Assembly: GCF_003751085.1 (NCBI RefSeq)
Contig: NZ_RJJY01000001.1
Coordinates: 2,232,001 to 2,296,000 of the forward strand
Direction of reading: 5' to 3'
Source of the DNA: Micromonospora sp. Llam0
Lineage (GTDB): Bacteria > Actinomycetota > Actinomycetes > Mycobacteriales > Micromonosporaceae
DNA length: 64,000 nucleotides
The notes under the pieces are model-generated. The model was not told the origin of the DNA and searched no databases. It saw nothing but the letters and a program-made list of their open reading frames with translations. The position numbers were made by a program, and so were the translations under genes. This document shows, piece by piece, positions 5,921-13,638 of this stretch (within the stretch, counting starts at the first letter, position 1; each line of letters starts with the position of its first letter).

Positions 5921-8900
5921 TCAGTCGGCGGCGGCCAGCCGGTAGGCGTGGATCACCGTCTGGGTGAACGTGTTGCCCCGGCGGTCCTCGGCGCCGAACC
6001 GCAGCGACACGTACCCGTCGCTGTCCGGGTGCTGCACCGTGGCCACCCAGTTGCGGCCGTCGGCGCGGACCGGAGCCGGTAGCCAGGTGGTGCCGTCGTC
6101 GTAGGAGACCTCGGCCGACAGGGCGTCCAGGTTGACCGTGACCCCGGTCTGCCGGCGCACCGTCACCGGGATGTCGACCTGTTCGCCGGCCGTGGCGTTA
6201 CCGGCCTCGTCGACCGGCGGCGCGGGGCGGGCCACCATCACCGGCAGCCGACGCCACTCGTCGCCGCCTGCCCGACCGGACTGGAAGGTCCAGGCCATGG
6301 CGACCTCGGTGGCGAGGTCACTGACGTCGCGGGTGGCGGTCGTCTCCACCCGGTAGTCGGCCTGACCGGGCGGGACGACGAAGTAGCCGAACCCGGCGAC
6401 GTCCCACTCGTCGACGAACTCGCCGTCGCGGTAGAGGGCGGTACGTGCGGTCAGGGTCTGCGAGTCACCGGCGTGCCCGGCGGCGTCGCCGAACAGCGGC
6501 ACCTCCACCACGATCTCGTCGCCGAGTCGGCTGGCCCAGCCGCGCGCCACCGGCGTGGCCGGTATGGCCGGGCCGAACGGCGGCCGGTTCCAGGTGTCGG
6601 TGTGTCGGCCGCCTGCGGTGTACCCGCGGGCCGGGTCGAACAGGAACGACACCGGCTCCGGCCAGCTGTCCTCGACCAGGTTGGAGAAGTACAGGTCGGA
6701 GAACCAGGCCACCTGGTCGGTGCTGAACCATTCGATCCGTTCACCGGGGACGGGCACCGCGGTGACCTCGCTGAGCGCGCCCAGCGACGGGTCGGCGAAC
6801 TCGGCGACGAGCAGCCGGTCGGAGATGTCACCGGTCGGGGTGCCCTGGAAGTCCTGCCGGACCCGGGCCAGGTCGTCGGTGGCATAGTCGCGCTGGTATC
6901 CGGTCGGCAGCCGGCCGTCGATGACCTCGCTCAGCGCATACGCGAACGGACTGTTCGCGTACCCGCCGTCGGGGTCCGGCTTGAACCACTGGTGGGAGAT
7001 GGCCGAGCGGAACCCGGGTGCCGGGTCGTCGCCGCCGAGCTGCTTGGTCGACAACCCGTCGAATCCGGGGTACGCGGAGCCGACGCCCACCGGGCCGTCG
7101 ACGGTGTCGAAGCCGACCGTGACGTCGACGATCGCCGCTCGGGCGGCCGGTTGCGGCACGGTGGCCTGCACCGGTGCGGCCTGCCGGGCGTCCAGGGTGA
7201 CAGTGGTTTCCCCGGTGACGATTATCCGGGGCTGGGCGAGGATCGCGCTGCCGGTGTACCGGCCCTGATCGTCGTATCCGTCGATGGCGGCGAACAGTCC
7301 GTACGCACCCTTGGGCAGCCGGGTGACGACGGTGCCGTCCTCGTCGTACGGGTAGTCGAAGTACGGGTTGTTCAGGCCGGCCAGCACGGCCCAGTACGAC
7401 GCCGACGGATCGCCGTCGGTACCGATGTGCGACAGGGTCACGTCGTAGCTCTCGACCTCGCGGTGCACTCCGACGGGGGTGACGACGCGGGTCTGCCCGG
7501 CGGTGGCGACCAGTTGGCCGCTGTAGTAGCCGTCGGCGGCGTCGACACTGGTGTCGGTGGTGGCGTCGACGCTGGCCGTACCGCCGGCGGGCACCTCGAC
7601 CTGCGCGACGCTGGTGGTGAACATGCCGGCCGGGACGCCCGCGCCGGCCGGTCCGACGATCTCCCAGGTCAGGTTGAGGGTGACCGGCGCGGGGCCGGTG
7701 TTGCGGTAGGTGACGGACCGGGTGATCGGCTCGTCGTCGTGGTGCGGCCACACCGTGCGGCCGTAGGAGATGCTGGCTGGCTCGGCGGTCACCGGCTGGG
7801 TGACGGCGCGGGCCACGTCGACCAGGCCGGCACCCTGCTGGTACGCGCCGGTGTCGGGGTGCGGCGCGGCGGATCCCATCAGGGCGGACTTGAACTGCTG
7901 CGCGGTCCACCCTTGCTGCTGTTGGGCGAGCAGTGCGACGGCGCCGGTGACGTGTGGCGCGGACATCGACGTGCCCGGTGCGGAGACGTAGTGCTCGTCG
8001 ATCGGGATGTCGAGGGTGGTGCCGTCGGCGCGGGCGGCGACGATGTCGACGCCGGGTGCGGTGATGTCGGGTTTGACGGCGTCGTCGCCGACCCGGGGTC
8101 CGCGGCTGGAGAAGTCGGCCAGCGTACCGTCGCGGTCGACCGCGCCGACGGTCAGCGCCGCGTCGGCGCTGCCGGGTGAGCCGACGGTACGCTCGGCGCC
8201 GGAGTTGCCGGCGGCGATGACGAACAGGGTGCCGGTCTGCTCGGTGAGCGTGTTGACCGCCTCCTCGAGGGGGTCGATCTCTGGTCCGTCGCCGCCGCCG
8301 ATGCTGATGTTGACCACCGGGACCTGCTTGTCCACGGCGAACCAGTGCATCGCGTCGATCATCGCCGAGTCGTCGCACCAGGCGGCCGGGCAGACCTTCG
8401 CGGAGATGATCTTCGCGTCCGGGGCGACGCCCTGGTACTTGCCGCCGGAGGCGGTGCCGCTGCCGGCGATGATCGAGGCGACGTGGGTGCCGTGGCCGGT
8501 GCTGTCGCCCTCCTCCGGCGCGTCGGTGAAGTTGCGCGTCTCGATGACGACGTCGGCCAGGTCGGGGTGTCCGGTGTCGACGCCGCTGTCCATCACACCG
8601 ACGGTGACGCCGGCCCCGGTGAACCCGGCCTGGTGGGCGGCGGGCGCGCCGATCTGCGCGACGCTGCGGTCCAGCAGCATCTGACGTTTGCCGTCGAGCC
8701 AGATCCGCTCGATGCCGGTGTCGGTGCCACGGGCGGCCGGGCCGCCGGACACCGTGGACCACAGGTCGGTCATGCTGGACTTGTCGGCGGTCACCGCCGC
8801 ACCGTCGATCGCGGGCAGGTCACGTTGGACGTCGAGACCGTCGGCCGCGAGTGCCGCGACACCACGGGCGGCTGCGGCGCCCGGCGCGGCGGTGACGATC

Positions 8901-9286
8901 AGCGGCAGGGTGTCCCGGGCGGCGTCGTGGTAGCCCCACTCGATCAGCTTGGTGACGTTGAACAGTCGACTGTCCAGCGTGCCGCGTTGCACCAACTTGG
9001 CGGCGTCGCTCGGGACGATGTGCAGGTTCCCGTCGATCCGGTAGGTGCGGAACTGCATGCCGTCGCGGCCCTCGCCCGGGTGCAGTGCCGCGGCGCCGGC
9101 ACCGGTGACGGTGACCTGGTCGCCGGTGATGAGGGTGACCGTGGTGCGCTGACCGGCCGGCTGCGGTCCGACGGATGTCCGACCGGCGCTCGCACCGTCG
9201 GTCGGAGCGGCCCGGCCGGGTTGCCCGGGCCCGATCGCGAGTACGGCGGCCAGGCCGGCCGCCGCGAGTTTTCTCGAACGTGTCAC
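5921..9286 (-). CDS. Secreted S8 (subtilisin-like) serine peptidase, 1121 aa
   Basis: A signal peptide occupies residues 1-~27 (RSRKLAAAGLAAVLAIG). A propeptide-like region follows, then the catalytic domain with all residues present: Asp233 in VGVMDSGVDTGHPD, His265 in STGHGTHVASI, oxyanion Asn361 in FVIAAGNSGAE and Ser440 in APGTSMSAPHVTGAVALL. Some 600 residues of beta-rich sequence after the catalytic domain resemble the Fn3-like and immunoglobulin-like repeats of large actinomycete subtilases. The protein is exported and probably degrades extracellular protein. GTG 9286 is chosen because GGGGAGG lies 5 bases before it. The gene stands alone, with a 232-bp gap upstream and a strong terminator after it. 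Confidence 0.93.
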   Translation of the reverse strand: MTRSRKLAAAGLAAVLAIGPGQPGRAAPTDGASAGRTSVGPQPAGQRTTVTLITGDQVTVTGAGAAALHPGEGRDGMQFRTYRIDGNLHIVPSDAAKLVQRGTLDSRLFNVTKLIEWGYHDAARDTLPLIVTAAPGAAAARGVAALAADGLDVQRDLPAIDGAAVTADKSSMTDLWSTVSGGPAARGTDTGIERIWLDGKRQMLLDRSVAQIGAPAAHQAGFTGAGVTVGVMDSGVDTGHPDLADVVIETRNFTDAPEEGDSTGHGTHVASIIAGSGTASGGKYQGVAPDAKIISAKVCPAAWCDDSAMIDAMHWFAVDKQVPVVNISIGGGDGPEIDPLEEAVNTLTEQTGTLFVIAAGNSGAERTVGSPGSADAALTVGAVDRDGTLADFSSRGPRVGDDAVKPDITAPGVDIVAARADGTTLDIPIDEHYVSAPGTSMSAPHVTGAVALLAQQQQGWTAQQFKSALMGSAAPHPDTGAYQQGAGLVDVARAVTQPVTAEPASISYGRTVWPHHDDEPITRSVTYRNTGPAPVTLNLTWEIVGPAGAGVPAGMFTTSVAQVEVPAGGTASVDATTDTSVDAADGYYSGQLVATAGQTRVVTPVGVHREVESYDVTLSHIGTDGDPSASYWAVLAGLNNPYFDYPYDEDGTVVTRLPKGAYGLFAAIDGYDDQGRYTGSAILAQPRIIVTGETTVTLDARQAAPVQATVPQPAARAAIVDVTVGFDTVDGPVGVGSAYPGFDGLSTKQLGGDDPAPGFRSAISHQWFKPDPDGGYANSPFAYALSEVIDGRLPTGYQRDYATDDLARVRQDFQGTPTGDISDRLLVAEFADPSLGALSEVTAVPVPGERIEWFSTDQVAWFSDLYFSNLVEDSWPEPVSFLFDPARGYTAGGRHTDTWNRPPFGPAIPATPVARGWASRLGDEIVVEVPLFGDAAGHAGDSQTLTARTALYRDGEFVDEWDVAGFGYFVVPPGQADYRVETTATRDVSDLATEVAMAWTFQSGRAGGDEWRRLPVMVARPAPPVDEAGNATAGEQVDIPVTVRRQTGVTVNLDALSAEVSYDDGTTWLPAPVRADGRNWVATVQHPDSDGYVSLRFGAEDRRGNTFTQTVIHAYRLAAAD

Positions 9287-9518
9287 CGATACCTCCCCAT
9301 TGGACGTCTCTCAAGACGTCGGGCAGACGCGAAACCTCAGCGTTACATAGCGCGCATATCCCAGGTAACCCCCTAGACTGGATTTTTAGGATAAACCCGC
9401 GCATCAGGCGCAATACGCAACCTATCCGGCGCGCGTGGATGGAGCCCGCAACGAGCGAGGAGTCTGCTGTGCGGTACCGACGTATCGCGAGCTGGAGCCG
9501 CCGCTGACCGGGCTGATG

Positions 9519-11402
9519 TCAGGCCGGCGGCGGCTTCTCCCCCGGCGTGGGCCGCCCCTGCGTCAGGTCGAGGACCGTGGTGACCCGGGTGCCTGTCGAC
9601 GTCGTCGCGGCCGTCGATCCACCGCTATCGAGGTCCGTGGTACCGCCGGGCGACCCCGTACCCGCCAGGTCGGTGCCGGCGCCGGGCGTCTGGTCGTCCT
9701 CGGCCGAGGAGGAGTTGGCTGGCCGGACGGCGGGCGCGCCGTCGCCTCGGGCACCGCCGCCGACGCCCGCCGCCTCGTCCCCGAGGCCCGCTGCCTCCGC
9801 GGCGGCCGCCTCCATCGGTGCGCCGAGTCTGCGCCGGGCCCAGAACAGGGCACCCAGGATGACCAGCACCACCGACGCCACCGCCAACGGCCAGCCGGCC
9901 GACCCGCCGCGCCCGCCGGCGCCGTCATCGGCAGGCCCGCCCGGACGGGGACCACCGGCGCCGACCGCAGCGGCCGGGACGACGCCGCCCCAGCCGACCT
10001 CGTCGTCCCGGTCCGCCGCGGCCGCGAGCTCCGCGGTCTCGGTGAGCCGTCGCACGACCTCGGCGGCGGACAGTTCCGGTTGCGCGGACCGCAGCAGCGC
10101 GGCGACTCCCGCCACGTAGGCCGCGGCGTAGACCGTGGCGTCGCGCGGTTCGGCACCGGCCACCGCTGGCGCCACCACGTCGACCTCGCCGACCGGATGC
10201 TCGGCAACCGGCGCGCCCTGCTCGTCGACCGCGCCGACCCGCAGCACGGCGTCGGGTGGGCCGGGTGCCGGGTCCAGGTCCGCGCCGGAGCGGGACGGTA
10301 CCACCACCACGCTGTCGTGTTCGGCGACGCTGGCGAGGGCCTGCGCCACCTGCGGGTCGGACAGATCGACGTAGCCGCCGATCATCAGGACCTCGGCCCC
10401 GGTGGACAGGGCCACCTCGATCGCGGTCACCTGATCGGTGATCCGGGCCCGCGCGTCGGTTTCCACCAGACGCACCGGCAGTACGGTCGCCTCCGGCGCC
10501 ACTCCGTGACGGGACCCGGCACTGTGGTCGGCGGCGACGATCCCGGCGATGGCGGTACCGGTGCCGAGACAGTCGGTGCCGGCCCGCCCGGCCCCGGTCA
10601 CGATGTCCGCACCCGCGGTGACCCGGCCGGTCAGCTCCGGCAGCGTCGCGTCGACCCCCGAGTCGATGACCGCGACGGTCACCCCGGCGCCCCGGCTCCG
10701 CGACCAGACCTGGTCCAGCGCCGGCCACGGCTGCCCCCAGTCGGTCAGGCTCGCCTGACAGCCGGAGGTCAGCCAGGGCAGGGCGCCGGAGGCCGTACCC
10801 GGTGACCGGCTCGCACCGGTCGAGGGCTTGGCCGTCGGCGTCGGCGAGGCAGACGGCGAGGTGGTCGGCTGGCCCGGCGGGGAAGCGGACTGCTGCCCGC
10901 CGCCCGGTTGGCCGTTGCCGGTGCCGCCGGCCGGTGGAGTCGACGGCGCGGCCGGAGTCGACGGCCGGGGTGACGACGACGGGCTGGTCGGGGCGCTCAC
11001 CGGGGTGAGATGGCCGTACCGGACGCCCTCGCCGACCGCGTCCCAGGGCAGCACCAGCTCCCACCCCGCCCGTAGCACGCTCGGATCGACCAGAGCGCCG
11101 CCGGTCGGCTGCGGCCGACCGGCGTTGAGGTCGAAGATCTCGGTGGCGCGGTCGGCGTCGCCGAGCAGCCGGCTAGCGATGAGCCAGAGGTTCTCCGGTC
11201 GGCCCTCGACGCTTGCGGCGACCACGTAGTAGAGCTGGTAGCTGCCGGACGGCCCGGGGTCCGGGGCGGACCGGTGTGCCGGCATCGCCGCGACGGCACC
11301 GCCCGCCGCACCGGCTGGCGCGATGACGCCGAGCGGGCCGGCGGCGGTGACCACGAGGAGCAGACCGAAGGCAACCGGCACGCGGCCGCCGCGCATCCTC
11401 AT
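9519..11402 (-). CDS. Inactive mycosin-like (MycP) membrane protein with LysM-like domain
   Basis: About 627 residues from ATG 11402, which follows GAGGAGG by 9 bases. Order: signal peptide (residues ~8-33), a LysM-like domain (~57-120, YQLYYVVAASVEGRPENLWL to WELVLP), a Pro/Ser/Thr linker, an S8-protease fold (~215-445), a transmembrane helix (~510-530, WPLAVASVVLVILGALFWA) and a low-complexity cytosolic tail. This is the plan of ESX mycosins plus a LysM-like module. The Asp motif is kept (VAVIDSGVDATLPEL, Asp247), but the His motif reads CLGTGTAIAG (Thr281 for His) and the Ser motif reads DATVYAAAYVAG (Val424 for Ser). The oxyanion Asn is also replaced. It should therefore be proteolytically dead and probably structural in the secretion complex. 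It diverges from its paralogue at 11592. Confidence 0.85.
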   Translation of the reverse strand: MRMRGGRVPVAFGLLLVVTAAGPLGVIAPAGAAGGAVAAMPAHRSAPDPGPSGSYQLYYVVAASVEGRPENLWLIASRLLGDADRATEIFDLNAGRPQPTGGALVDPSVLRAGWELVLPWDAVGEGVRYGHLTPVSAPTSPSSSPRPSTPAAPSTPPAGGTGNGQPGGGQQSASPPGQPTTSPSASPTPTAKPSTGASRSPGTASGALPWLTSGCQASLTDWGQPWPALDQVWSRSRGAGVTVAVIDSGVDATLPELTGRVTAGADIVTGAGRAGTDCLGTGTAIAGIVAADHSAGSRHGVAPEATVLPVRLVETDARARITDQVTAIEVALSTGAEVLMIGGYVDLSDPQVAQALASVAEHDSVVVVPSRSGADLDPAPGPPDAVLRVGAVDEQGAPVAEHPVGEVDVVAPAVAGAEPRDATVYAAAYVAGVAALLRSAQPELSAAEVVRRLTETAELAAAADRDDEVGWGGVVPAAAVGAGGPRPGGPADDGAGGRGGSAGWPLAVASVVLVILGALFWARRRLGAPMEAAAAEAAGLGDEAAGVGGGARGDGAPAVRPANSSSAEDDQTPGAGTDLAGTGSPGGTTDLDSGGSTAATTSTGTRVTTVLDLTQGRPTPGEKPPPA

Positions 11403-11591
11403 CAGATCGTTCCTCCTCGATCGCGTGCCGGTGGTCCGGCGCTGCGCGTACGGCATGGACGACGGCGCGATGTCCTAGGTTCACCACCACTAGGGAGTTG
11501 CATCGTGAACCTTTGCATATGCTGCTTCGTCCCAGCGTTGGCAGAGCTTTGGTGACTGGCGGGGCCGTCCCGCGCAGCGGCAGGAGTGGGC
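11403..11591. promoter_or_regulatory. Divergent promoter region between two LysM-like membrane proteins
   Basis: This 189-bp region separates two divergent genes that share a LysM-like domain. TTGCAT occurs twice, at 11499-11504 and 11513-11518, and the second runs into the palindrome GCATATGC. CTAGG occurs at 11474-11478 and 11491-11495. Both start codons have strong ribosome binding sites at its edges. No promoter could be assigned firmly, but shared control of the two genes is likely. Confidence 0.4.
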
Positions 11592-12914
11592 ATGCGGCAC
11601 CGATCGGAGATCCGCCACGGCATGGTGACGTGGGCGGGCCGGATCGTCGCTGTCGCGGTGTGCGCAACGGCGGTCAGCGTACCGACCGGGTGGGCCGTCG
11701 CCCGACCGGCCGCCGCCGGTCCGGCCCCCGACGTCAGCTCCACCCAGGACCCTGCGGCTGGAGGAATTGTACGGTACTACGTTGTCGGTCAGCGGCCGGG
11801 CGGTGAGCGGGACTTCCTGTTCGCCATCGCCGCGCGCACGCTCGGCGACGGCCGACGGTACCCGGAGATCTTCGACCTCAACGTGGGGCGGCCGCAGCCC
11901 GACGGTGGCCGGTTGACCGACCCGACCGTCCTGGAGCCGGGCTGGGTGCTGCTGCTGCCCGACGACGCGCGAGGGCCGGGCGTCCGGTACGGACCGTTGC
12001 CGGCGCCGGACCGCGCGTCGGCTGCGCCGCAGCTGCCGGCCGCCGACAACGCGCGGCAGCCGGACCCGGGATCCGAACTCCTGCTGCGGGGCGGAGCGGC
12101 GATGGTCGCGGTAGGGCTGTTCGCGCTCGCGGTGCTGGTGCTGCGCCGGGGCGGCGGCCGTCGACCGGCTACCCGGGCGATTCCGACGCCGCGAATGGCC
12201 AGCCGCACACCGACACCCAGACCGGAACCAGCCACCCGCACACCGACACCCAGACCGGAACCAGTGACCGAACCGGGGCCGGCAGCCAACCCGACCGCCG
12301 AACCGGGGCCGGCAGCCAACCCGACAGCGGACCCGGCGCCGGCAAGCGAACCGCCGGAGAGCTCGGTCGACGACGACCGTCGGCTCGCCCACCTCGAGGT
12401 ACGACTGCGAGTGGGGGACGATCCGGCGGTGTTACGACTGACCGGTCTACGGCGACCACGCGGCGACACGCCGTACGGCTGGCGGCCGGCGGAACCGGAC
12501 ATCGACCCGTCGGCATCGGACACCAGGCTCGGCGTCGGCGTCGGCAGTGGGGGCCAGTTCTGGATCGAGCTGCGGCAGGCACCCGACGTACTCGCCGTGA
12601 CCGGGCCGGCCGCCGCCCGCGAGCGGGTCGCCCGGCTGCTCGTCACCCGGCTGCTGGCCGCTGGAACCGCCGTCACCGTCGTCGGCGACGGGATGACCGC
12701 ACTGCCCCCGGACTGCCGGCGCTACCCAGCCGACCTGGGTGCCCTCGCCGACGACGACGCGGCACGGACGGCGGTCACCCTGGTCGCCTCCCCCCCGCCC
12801 GGTCAGCTGGCGGCGCTGCGGGCGCTGGTCGAACGGTCGGACCCGGCCACGGTGCCGATCGTCGTCACCGCAGGGCCACCGGCCCGCTGGACCTTGCAGA
12901 TCCTCGATGGCTGA
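11592..12914 (+). CDS. LysM-like domain membrane protein, paralogue of the inactive mycosin's N-terminus
   Basis: About 440 residues from ATG 11592, preceded by AGGAG. After a signal peptide (~15-42) comes a LysM-like domain (YYVVGQRPGGERDFLFAIAA, IFDLNVGRPQPDGGRLTDPT, VLLLP) that matches, almost motif for motif, the N-terminal domain of the divergent mycosin-like protein. A transmembrane helix (AAMVAVGLFALAVLVLR), a repetitive Pro/Thr linker and a ~170-residue cytosolic domain follow. That C-terminal domain ([40 protein letters not shown]) has alternating beta/alpha character but no motif I recognise. Context suggests an accessory envelope part of the type VII system. Its 3' end overlaps the convergent sigma-factor gene by 50 bases. 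Confidence 0.7.
   Translation: MRHRSEIRHGMVTWAGRIVAVAVCATAVSVPTGWAVARPAAAGPAPDVSSTQDPAAGGIVRYYVVGQRPGGERDFLFAIAARTLGDGRRYPEIFDLNVGRPQPDGGRLTDPTVLEPGWVLLLPDDARGPGVRYGPLPAPDRASAAPQLPAADNARQPDPGSELLLRGGAAMVAVGLFALAVLVLRRGGGRRPATRAIPTPRMASRTPTPRPEPATRTPTPRPEPVTEPGPAANPTAEPGPAANPTADPAPASEPPESSVDDDRRLAHLEVRLRVGDDPAVLRLTGLRRPRGDTPYGWRPAEPDIDPSASDTRLGVGVGSGGQFWIELRQAPDVLAVTGPAAARERVARLLVTRLLAAGTAVTVVGDGMTALPPDCRRYPADLGALADDDAARTAVTLVASPPPGQLAALRALVERSDPATVPIVVTAGPPARWTLQILDG
12204..12325 (+). repeat. Tandem DNA repeats in the Pro/Thr linker
   Basis: Two adjacent perfect repeat pairs lie inside the gene at 11592. A 28-base unit occurs at 12204-12231 and 12237-12264 (period 33, encoding TPTPRPEP), and a 28-base unit occurs at 12268-12295 and 12298-12325 (period 30, encoding EPGPAANPT). 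Perfect identity implies recent slippage or selection for a repetitive linker. Confidence 0.8.
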
Positions 12915-13458
12915 CCGACGCCGCGACGGGGTCGAGCAACTCCCGCAGCGCCTGCAGGGCGTAGAAGGTGCGCGACTTGACGGTGCCGACGGGCACCCCG
13001 AGCCGCTGCGCGGCCTCCTCACCGGACCGTTCGTGCAGATAGATCTCGACGAGTACGGTTCGCTGCCGTTCCGGCAAGGCGTCCAGTGCGGCGTGCACCA
13101 CTCCCGCGTCGATCGCCCGCCCGACCGGGTCGTCCTCGTCCGGGTGGTCGTCGAGCAGATCCCCGACCAGCTCGACCGGCCGGGTGGTCCGCAGGTCGTC
13201 GATGGCGATGTTGCGGGCGACGGTGTAGAGCCAGGACCGGCGCCACTCGCCCGACTCGGTACGCGACTCCGGGTGCCGCCAGGCCCGTACCAGGGTCTCC
13301 TGCAGCAGGTCCTCGGCCCGGTGCCGGTCCCCGTTGGTGAGCCGGACCAGGTAACGCAGTAGACCCGGTGCCGGGCCGTCGTACAGCGCACGCAGCTGCG
13401 CGTCGATGCCGGCTGATGCCGACGCCGGTACCGACGCAGCGCCAGGATGCACGATCAT
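12865..13458 (-). CDS. ECF-type RNA polymerase sigma factor
   Basis: About 197 residues from ATG 13458 (GAGGAC upstream). Region 2 is visible at ~33-75 (LLRYLVRLTNGDRHRAEDLL then ETLVRAWRH and WLYTVARNIAIDDLR), and region 4 at ~130-180 (LPERQRTVLVEIYLHERSGE then LGVPVGTVKSRTFYALQALR). These identify an extracytoplasmic-function sigma factor resembling the SigK/SigL-like groups of actinomycetes. No anti-sigma gene adjoins it. Its neighbours belong to the type VII locus, so it may direct that locus, but no matched promoter was found. The open frame extends to 13608, but the longer start lacks family similarity. The 3' end overlaps the convergent gene by 50 bases. Confidence 0.85.
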   Translation of the reverse strand: MIVHPGAASVPASASAGIDAQLRALYDGPAPGLLRYLVRLTNGDRHRAEDLLQETLVRAWRHPESRTESGEWRRSWLYTVARNIAIDDLRTTRPVELVGDLLDDHPDEDDPVGRAIDAGVVHAALDALPERQRTVLVEIYLHERSGEEAAQRLGVPVGTVKSRTFYALQALRELLDPVAASVSHRGSARSSGPVALR

Positions 13459-13638
13459 CGTCGTTGTCGTCCTCGTACGAGTGGCTGGCCCTGACGCGAC
13501 GGTATGGAGGTCGATGATGATGCGGCAAGGCAAAGTGTCCGATCCCTCAGCCCGCGTCAGGAGGATCCCACCTCGACATGGATTGTTAACCGACGACGTC
13601 TCCCGCACGCGGGCCCGCAGTGGTACGGATTGACCGAC

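Noticed and set aside
6473..8762. Long open frames on both strands within the subtilase gene
   Set aside because: The catalytic triad and signal peptide define the minus-strand frame at 5921-9286. The others are Gly/Asp- or Arg-rich noise typical of GC-rich coding DNA.
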